A DNA stretch of 20,236 nt from IMG/VR virus record IMGVR_UViG_3300006916_000532, positions 1 through 20,236 of that record; one strand, given 5' to 3'. Each line of letters begins with the position of its first letter. Position 1 is the first letter of the stretch. The notes under the pieces are model-generated. The model was not told the DNA's origin. It made no database searches and worked only from the letters and a program-made list of their open reading frames with translations. The translations under genes and the position numbers were made by a program. Positions 15,828-20,236 of this stretch are shown in pieces. Source of the stretch: a virus.

Positions 15828-17552
15828 CTACGTTCCTACAACAGACATAAAGAACTCGAAATCTGGTGGCGTCTCGTCCTCCTCAAACGTAAGCATTTCG
15901 CCTATCGCCATGATCGCCGCAACCACCCCGTCAATCTTATCTCCAGACTTAGATTTATCAACCTTAATGTTGCCGCTGGGGTCAAGTTTTAGATGAACAT
16001 TGCTCATCATCCAGCGCAGAACTTCGTCGCCGCCATGGTGTAGTTTGCCCTCTAACGCCAGCTTCTCGTAAAATTTAGATGGGAACGACATAGAAGCGTA
16101 GCCCTGACCGAATGGGTCGCACGGGACGCCGTCACCGTCCAGGTCGCGAATCAGACTCAACGAGTTCCAACGGTCATACGCCACGCCCTTGATGTTGTAC
16201 TTTTCCGAAAGGTTGTCTGGGTCGTACTGAACCTTGCCGTCCATTACGTAGTGCCCACTGAGCATCCTTCTGATCACGTTATAGTCAGTGACGTTACCCG
16301 GAGTCACGATCACGTTGTCATATTCCTCTATGTGGGCGTAGATGTGCGTCTCGTCTTTCTCCAGTCGGCGCTGAACAGCTCGTTCTGGAAGGAAGTAGTA
16401 GTTGGATATCTGGACTCCCTGGTCGGGGTCGCCAACAGCCACGCTAAACGCAGTCATGTCATCCGTGGCCGCGAGGTCCAGTCCGATGTATGCGTCCAGT
16501 TTTTCCCCGTCCGCGTTAAATGGCTGCTTGATATTCTCCTCAGCCATCCACAAGTCGTCCTCTATCCATATATCTTGCGCTCCGACGAAAAGGTTGCAGT
16601 GCTTGACCATAAATTCTGTGATCGTGCGACCGCCGTACAGCTTGGCGTTGTTGCACTGCTTGTGCAGGTACTCCATAGAGATGGACGCGTCCAATCCGGG
16701 GTTTGCCTTCTTCCACGCTTCGGGATCACCCCACTCGTCACCGTCGTCTTTATCTATCTCGTAGCACAGAAACAGCAGGTTTTCGTTGCTCACGGTGCCG
16801 TCCAGCACCTTTTTGCCACCGTTTACGAACTCGGTAGCCACTCCGTCCAGCACGAAGCCAGCGGTGGATATGGCGAGCATGAGCGGTGACTTACGCGAAC
16901 CCATCGACGACGCGAGTACCCTGTACAGCTCACCGTCCTTCATCGCGTGCATCTCGTCGACACACCCTATGTTCAAGCTCAGACCGTCCAAAGTATTGGC
17001 GTCGGACGACAATGGCTTGATTATACAATCTTTTGGGCCGTGAATCTCCTGTCTATTGGCTGTGAATCGCTTCGCGAGGGGAGGCGAGCGCTTGACACAT
17101 CGGCGTATCTCATCGAACACTTCCTTAGCTTGATCGCGCTTCGTGGCCGCCGTTACGAACTGCCCCGCACCGTCATCGTCCAGGACAGCCATCGCAAGTA
17201 TGATGGCCGCTGCGAGCTGAGATTTACCAGATTTACGCGCAACAAAGAAGTGTGCGGTGGTAAAACGACGCTTTTTCACGTCATCCTTGTGTACCCAGCC
17301 GAAAATCTGCCCTATGAACGCGACCTGCCACGGGGAGAGGATGAACGGCTTACCTGCCCATTCGCCACGCGTGTGGACGCAAACCGTTTCTATGAAGGCC
17401 ACATACTTGGCCGCAACATCTAGATCGAATACCCACGGGAAATCTTCGTCACCCTGGCGCTCCAGGTCACGGGTAAACCGCTCATACGCCTTTACTACGT
17501 ACTTTCCGGCCACAACAGACCCGTCGAGCACTCCCTCGACGTAATCCCACAT
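15828..17552 (-). CDS. terL: Terminase large subunit, HK97/P27 partner type
   Basis: The packaging motor: an ATPase with a nuclease that cuts concatemeric DNA and drives it into the prohead. Numbering from the ATG at 17552 (574 aa): LSPWQ (adenine/Q motif) near 72-76, Walker A-like ARKSGKS at 105-111, Walker B GCVDEMH with Asp199/Glu200, the coupling segment LMLAISTAGF just after, then the RNase H-like nuclease with Asp359 in GLDLAATDD, Asp460 in YDRW and Asp541 in KIDG. All expected acidic residues are present. A GTG at 17609 would add 19 residues and overlap the small subunit by 35 bases; I prefer the ATG because A-rich sequence precedes it and the conserved N-terminal helix (WDYVEGVLDG) starts there. 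Confidence 0.96.
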   Translation of the reverse strand: MWDYVEGVLDGSVVAGKYVVKAYERFTRDLERQGDEDFPWVFDLDVAAKYVAFIETVCVHTRGEWAGKPFILSPWQVAFIGQIFGWVHKDDVKKRRFTTAHFFVARKSGKSQLAAAIILAMAVLDDDGAGQFVTAATKRDQAKEVFDEIRRCVKRSPPLAKRFTANRQEIHGPKDCIIKPLSSDANTLDGLSLNIGCVDEMHAMKDGELYRVLASSMGSRKSPLMLAISTAGFVLDGVATEFVNGGKKVLDGTVSNENLLFLCYEIDKDDGDEWGDPEAWKKANPGLDASISMEYLHKQCNNAKLYGGRTITEFMVKHCNLFVGAQDIWIEDDLWMAEENIKQPFNADGEKLDAYIGLDLAATDDMTAFSVAVGDPDQGVQISNYYFLPERAVQRRLEKDETHIYAHIEEYDNVIVTPGNVTDYNVIRRMLSGHYVMDGKVQYDPDNLSEKYNIKGVAYDRWNSLSLIRDLDGDGVPCDPFGQGYASMSFPSKFYEKLALEGKLHHGGDEVLRWMMSNVHLKLDPSGNIKVDKSKSGDKIDGVVAAIMAIGEMLTFEEDETPPDFEFFMSVVGT

Positions 17553-17574
17553 CCTGTTCAGCCGTTTTGTGTTG

Positions 17575-18057
17575 TTAGACAAGGTCGTCGATTTCGTCCC
17601 CTTCTGCACGCTTGCTGTTGGCAGCGGCGGCGTTTACTGCGGCGCCCATCATGCGGGCACGGTCCATAGGTGAAAGACCCAGCTTGGCAGAAAGTTTGCT
17701 CACTTCGCCCTGAACTTTCGATAATGCGGTCATTTTGCCGCTAACATTGGACGATCCGTTCTCATATACCTGCACAATGTCGTCAACCGTCTGGATTTCC
17801 CGCGACAGCATAACGAACATAGACAGGTTCTTCGCGAGCATCGTAATCGTTACCACGTCCACACTTTCGAGCAGCCCAGTTTCGTCAAGGTAGTCTAGCA
17901 CCATGGTGAACATGCGTTCGCCCTCGTGATCCAGACTGACGATTGGCTTGAGTTCCGACGTTTTTTTAGCGTCAGATCGCAAAACTTTGGCTACCTCATC
18001 CTTTGCAGGCGAGGTTGCCTCTCTCATTTTTTGCAGTAACGTATTTTTATTTGCCAT
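17575..18057 (-). CDS. terS: Terminase small subunit, P27 family (160 aa)
   Basis: DNA-recognition partner of the large terminase. The core EGERMFTMVLDYLDETGLLESVDVVTITMLAKNLS is the P27 signature of helices around 'LtxxgilxxxDxxxlxxyax'. It is followed by a second helical part (IQTVDDIVQVYENGS, then KVQGEVSKLSAKLGLSPMDRARM), where 'GLSPxxRARM' is the conserved C-terminal motif of the family. The N-terminal ~30 residues are Lys-rich and may touch DNA. The ATG at 18057 follows the 43-aa gene by 9 bases, and the stop lies 22 bases before the large-subunit ATG, giving the normal small-large terminase pair. Confidence 0.9.
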   Translation of the reverse strand: MANKNTLLQKMREATSPAKDEVAKVLRSDAKKTSELKPIVSLDHEGERMFTMVLDYLDETGLLESVDVVTITMLAKNLSMFVMLSREIQTVDDIVQVYENGSSNVSGKMTALSKVQGEVSKLSAKLGLSPMDRARMMGAAVNAAAANSKRAEGDEIDDLV

Positions 18058-18066
18058 AGCTTGGGG

Positions 18067-18198
18067 TTAGCGTCCTTGGCCTCGGTACTTCTTCTTGTAC
18101 TTTTTAGAACGCTTGTGGTTGGACGTTTTGGTTTTGGCGTGTATGCCTGGGCGAGAAACGAATCGCTCCTCTTTTACGTTGATCTTAAGCTTCTTCAT
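18067..18198 (-). CDS. Very basic 43-aa phage protein
   Basis: This short gene fills the gap between the 88-aa protein and the small terminase. The ATG at 18198 lies inside the end of the 88-aa gene (14-base overlap), and the TAA is 9 bases before the small terminase ATG. The product has 17 Lys/Arg in 43 residues and only two acidic residues, and contains RPGIHAKTKTSNHKRSKKY followed by the ending YRGQGR. I recall similar RPGIHAKTKTS...YRGQG proteins in phages of Bacteroidota, without a known role. It could bind nucleic acid, perhaps with the terminase, but this is only from charge and position. Confidence 0.72.
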   Translation of the reverse strand: MKKLKINVKEERFVSRPGIHAKTKTSNHKRSKKYKKKYRGQGR

Positions 18199-18451
18199 TG
18201 AAATCGTAAACGTATATAGGTGTTTTTTCTCCGAAATAAGCCCCAGCTATATTGTATTCGAAAAATTCAACAGCATCTTCCCTGGTCATCTCCTCGTCCG
18301 CAGTCAGGATGTCCAGCATCTTACTAACGCTGTATACGGTCTTCGGATGATCGCCGTAGACGATGCCTATGACCGCGTCATCAAACCCGTCAGCGACAAG
18401 GCACTCTTCGTCTCTAATGTGCTCCCACAATTCTTGTTTGTCAAAAAACAT
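18185..18451 (-). CDS. Conserved phage protein of unknown function (88 aa)
   Basis: An acidic small protein that contains DDAVIGIVYGDHPKTVYSV, then KMLDILTADEEMTREDAVEF and FEYNIAGAYFGEKTPIYV. I recognise this 'vYsxxkxixxLxxxxMtxEeAxExxxyNxxGayxGexTPi' layout from many phage genomes, where it has no assigned function. The ATG overlaps the stop of the 133-aa gene by one base (TAATG), and the 43-aa gene begins inside its end. The position just before the terminases is not enough to infer a role. Confidence 0.75.
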   Translation of the reverse strand: MFFDKQELWEHIRDEECLVADGFDDAVIGIVYGDHPKTVYSVSKMLDILTADEEMTREDAVEFFEYNIAGAYFGEKTPIYVYDFNEEA

Positions 18452-18852
18452 TATGCTTCAATTGCTCGTATTAGTACATTGGCTTCGTAGCCGTCTTCGT
18501 CATAGTATTCCAGAAACAAGTCTAAATTCTTCAGGTGATACAGTGTGGTTTCTGAATCTTCGACCAAGCTGTACAGCTGGTTCTGGTTGACGTATGCGAA
18601 AATGGTGTCGGCCATCTTTGCCGCTTCGCTGTACGTGTTTGCGTAACAGTACACAGATATCTCAAATGTGCCGTAGTCAATACGAGCCAAATCGTTGATG
18701 TCGAAACTCGACTGCTGAATGATGACTTCAGGGTTCTGCTCTCCTTGAAAGCGAACACCTACTGACGCCTTGATGTGTGATAGCGTACTGTCGCTATCGA
18801 GGGCGGCACGAACCACCTCGTACACCGACTTGTGAGCCTTACGTAAACTCAT
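18451..18852 (-). CDS. Possible tail terminator/tail completion protein (133 aa)
   Basis: The layout resembles DUF3168/gpU-like tail terminators: an N-terminal helix (VYEVVRAALDSDSTLSHI), a strand with PEVIIQQSS, a central strand YGTFEISVYCYANTYSEA followed by the helix AAKMADTIFAYVN, and an end of alternating strands (LFLEYYDEDGYEANVLIRA). Those proteins cap the finished tail tube and join it to the head. The usual place for this gene, between the gp10-like gene and the major tail protein, is empty in this window, which makes the match more attractive, although its position upstream of the terminases is unusual. Sequence identity in the family is low, so this is a fold-level guess. Its stop overlaps the next ATG. 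Confidence 0.45.
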   Translation of the reverse strand: MSLRKAHKSVYEVVRAALDSDSTLSHIKASVGVRFQGEQNPEVIIQQSSFDINDLARIDYGTFEISVYCYANTYSEAAKMADTIFAYVNQNQLYSLVEDSETTLYHLKNLDLFLEYYDEDGYEANVLIRAIEA

Positions 18853-18855
18853 GCT

Positions 18856-19362
18856 TTAAATTTTTTTTATTCTGACCTTTTTAACTTTCGCTATCTCTTC
18901 ACACTTCTCTTTGTACCACTCGTACATCTTCCGAAGCTCTGGCATCCCAAACTTCTTTAGTTGTTTGGAGCGTCGCATTACCTCGGCAGATACACCTGGG
19001 CGCTCCTTATCCAGGGCCTGACCGAACACCCACTGTTCGCCCTGGGAGTACAGGTTGCAGCTTATACACTGCACGCGAATATTCCACTCGTGGTCCCAAC
19101 GGGTATTCATGTGTCGGCGACTGGCGAAGTGCCCGGCCTGCAATTTAGAGACGTGATCCTCCTTGCCGCAGGTATAACACTTGGCGAAACCATCTTCGTC
19201 AGCAGCGCTCCATCGAACAAATTTACTACACCACTCGTCCACTTTCTTCTTCATTTGAGCATGAGTGTACTTTTTCTCTGCCCGTGGCTTCGCTTTTGAC
19301 TTCTTATTCAATTGCTTACTTGATTTAGAATCCGCCCTGTTACTAACCTTCTTTTTTCTCAT
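18856..19362 (-). CDS. NinG/Rap-like nuclease (168 aa)
   Basis: A basic protein with the zinc-binding layout of lambda NinG (Rap): CYTCG at 62-66, QAGHF with His78 and Arg82, RWD at 88-90, and CISCN at 99-103. Lambda Rap is a structure-specific endonuclease acting on branched recombination intermediates. The first ~35 residues are Lys/Arg-rich. The C-terminal helix (PELRKMYEWYKEKCEEI) matches the family ending. The ATG overlaps the stop of the 64-aa gene (ATGA), and its own stop is only 3 bases before the next ATG. Here it may process replicating DNA before packaging; this is inferred from location beside the terminases. Confidence 0.85.
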   Translation of the reverse strand: MRKKKVSNRADSKSSKQLNKKSKAKPRAEKKYTHAQMKKKVDEWCSKFVRWSAADEDGFAKCYTCGKEDHVSKLQAGHFASRRHMNTRWDHEWNIRVQCISCNLYSQGEQWVFGQALDKERPGVSAEVMRRSKQLKKFGMPELRKMYEWYKEKCEEIAKVKKVRIKKI

Positions 19363-19553
19363 ACAAGCCCCTGATCCGTTAGCATAAAGACAACGCTCTC
19401 GTCATCCGTCTCCACAACCATCTTGTCGCTATTGTCTACGCCATCCAGAACACGGATGTTGCACTTGAACTCGCGAGCCATATCAGAGAGTGAACTCTTA
19501 AAGCTTTCCCTTTCACATCTCGTCCAACCCAGACTGTTTACCTGAATCCTCAT
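19359..19553 (-). CDS. Small protein of unknown function (64 aa)
   Basis: The frame starts inside the end of the HNH gene (41-base overlap) and its stop overlaps the NinG start (ATGA), supporting a real coupled gene. It begins MRIQVNSLGWTRCERESFK, with a helix then strands (CNIRVLDGVDNSD, MVVETDDESVVFMLTDQG). An upstream start would place more of it inside the HNH gene; the ATG at 19553 is preferred. I do not recognise the family. Its place between two nucleases is not enough to infer function. Confidence 0.55.
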   Translation of the reverse strand: MRIQVNSLGWTRCERESFKSSLSDMAREFKCNIRVLDGVDNSDKMVVETDDESVVFMLTDQGLV

Positions 19554-19947
19554 TTCCGTAAAGTTTCTTTCGCATGTACTTGACACAATCTTCGAACGAT
19601 TCAAACCTAACACCGTTGGCCTCATAAGATGCCCTTCTCGCGTTACAACTTCTACAGCTGCCTACTATGTTGGTCTGATCGTATCCGTTGTCGCACCTGT
19701 TGAGCGGGATCACGTGGTCCGCTTCCGTGGCTGGGGTTACGTGCCCCAAGTGCAAACACCACTGACAAATGGCATCGCGGTGCAGCACAGCCTCCCTGGT
19801 AGCCCTCCACTGCGGCGTCTTGTAGAAGCCGTTACTGGCTACCCCCTCGAACGGCCTCACCAGCCTACCAGAGTCCAAGTCCCTACGGTTGCGCCCTTGC
19901 TTTTTTGCTATCCAAGGTTTCTTCCTGGATGTGCGTCTCAAGTTCAT
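19513..19947 (-). CDS. HNH endonuclease (144 aa)
   Basis: HNH nuclease domain at residues ~41-110: WRATREAVLHRDAICQWC (zinc Cys61 and Cys64), then ADHVIPL with the catalytic His78, Asn93 in QTNIVG, and SCRSCNARRA (Cys98, Cys101). HNH proteins next to the terminases are common in HK97-type phages, where they take part in terminase cutting at cos sites. The N-terminal 40 residues are basic. A TTG at 19986 would add 13 residues, but the ATG at 19947 is favoured by start codon use. A TAnnTTTG box ends only 4 bases before this ATG, so the transcript could be leaderless or nearly so. Confidence 0.9.
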   Translation of the reverse strand: MNLRRTSRKKPWIAKKQGRNRRDLDSGRLVRPFEGVASNGFYKTPQWRATREAVLHRDAICQWCLHLGHVTPATEADHVIPLNRCDNGYDQTNIVGSCRSCNARRASYEANGVRFESFEDCVKYMRKKLYGNEDSGKQSGLDEM

Positions 19948-19951
19948 AAAA

Positions 19952-19990
19952 CAAATGTAGGGTGACGAGGGTGACTTTTTTTTCAAAAGT
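19952..19990 (-). promoter_or_regulatory. Candidate Bacteroidota-type promoter before the HNH gene
   Basis: On the minus strand a TACATTTG (19952-19959) matches the -7 box TAnnTTTG, and a TTTG lies 24 bases upstream as a possible -33 box. That spacing is slightly longer than the usual ~17-23. Two GTCACCC copies 9 bases apart lie between the boxes, so a protein binding them would cover the promoter. It is the only TAnnTTTG I found upstream of a gene start in the window. Confidence 0.4.
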
Positions 19991-20203
19991 TTTTCCTAAG
20001 TGCAAAAAGCACTCAGATATCTTTTTAAGAAAATTATCTCACCTTCTCACCCAAACAGCCTACATCCCTTAGCCCTGCTCGGTTCTTCCTGGGTGAGTAT
20101 TTGGGTGATGTGACCTCTTTTATGTCACCCATTTGGCGCTATGTCACCCCCCTCCCCCCTGATCGGGGTGACGAAAAACCCCTCGAAGGTGACATGTGGG
20201 TGA
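19961..20203. repeat. GGTGAC/GTCACC repeat cluster in non-coding region
   Basis: Six exact GGTGAC hexamers occur in both orientations: plus strand at 19961, 19970, 20167 and 20188; minus strand at 20124 and 20143. Degenerate GGTGA(G/T) copies lie between them. TATGTCACCC occurs twice, 19 bases apart (20121 and 20140), and ATGTCACC occurs three times over both strands. GGGTGA at 20103 can pair with TCACCC at 20125. The region lacks a gene and lies just upstream of the HNH-terminase block. It could be operators, a packaging (cos/pac) recognition region or a replication site. Confidence 0.6.
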
Positions 20204-20236
20204 GTTTTGACTCCCCCTGCCCCGTTGTCAGGCGCA
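19987..20236. other. Gene-free right end of the window (~250 bases)
   Basis: No convincing reading frame exists here on either strand. The stretch holds the hairpin at 19996-20016 and most of the GGTGAC cluster, and becomes C/G-run rich around 20145-20182 (CCCCCCTCCCCCC, and GGGGT pairing with ACCCC at 20165-20182). What lies to the right is not seen. Confidence 0.6.
19996..20016. other. 8-bp hairpin upstream of the HNH gene
   Basis: CTAAGTGC and GCACTCAG flank an AAAAA loop, giving eight pairs including one wobble pair. On the minus strand no T-run follows; on the plus strand a T-run starts six bases later, so it could terminate rightward transcription. No plus-strand gene is visible to its left, so its role is unclear. 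Confidence 0.4.

Noticed and set aside
16251-16889. 212-aa plus-strand frame inside the large terminase
   Set aside because: It is antisense to the conserved nuclease and ATPase region of terL and shows no domain.
1-20236. CRISPR array, tRNA, integrase, attachment site or insertion sequence
   Set aside because: No regularly spaced repeats, cloverleaf, recombinase motif or transposase frame was seen on either strand.

Overview
The window looks like the late (packaging, head and tail) module of a tailed dsDNA phage or prophage with a siphovirus-type long non-contractile tail and an HK97-like head. Every supported gene lies on the minus strand, so the module reads from right to left. No bacterial housekeeping gene, tRNA, integrase, lysis gene or replication gene is visible. 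Start regions are A-rich rather than Shine-Dalgarno-like, and one TAnnTTTG promoter box is present. The fibre proteins have repeat styles common in marine phages. Together these suggest a Bacteroidota host, probably aquatic; this is inference.

Right end to terminase (20236 to 15828). A 250-base non-coding stretch carries a cluster of GGTGAC/GTCACC hexamers, a hairpin and a candidate promoter. It is followed by an HNH nuclease, a 64-aa protein, a NinG-like nuclease, a 133-aa protein resembling a tail terminator, an 88-aa conserved phage protein, a 43-aa very basic protein, a P27-type small terminase and an HK97-type large terminase.

Head (15781 to 9008). In order: HK97-type portal, a 69-aa small protein, a 206-aa conserved phage protein, a 652-aa fusion of prohead protease, poly-glutamate linker and major capsid protein, a rho-independent terminator, a gp6-like connector, a 522-aa head-closure protein with a very large C-terminal extension, and a gp10-like tail-completion protein.

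Tail (9001 to 1). In order: major tail protein, a second terminator resembling the first, tail assembly chaperones linked by a -1 programmed frameshift at GGGAAAG, an 857-aa tape measure protein, a 924-aa tail-tip/baseplate-like protein, a 677-aa fibre-like protein and the start of an RCC1-repeat-like protein cut by the window edge.

How it works together: the terminases pump DNA through the portal. The protease matures the capsid. The connector, head-closure and gp10-like proteins join head to tail. The tape measure with its chaperones sets tail length, and the last three proteins probably form the host-recognition tip. Most genes touch or overlap (TAATG, TGATG, ATGA junctions), which suggests translational coupling. 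The only internal terminators follow the two most abundant structural proteins. The most unusual points are the protease-capsid fusion with a possible internal capsid start, the head-closure fusion, the displaced tail-terminator candidate and the GGTGAC repeat region.
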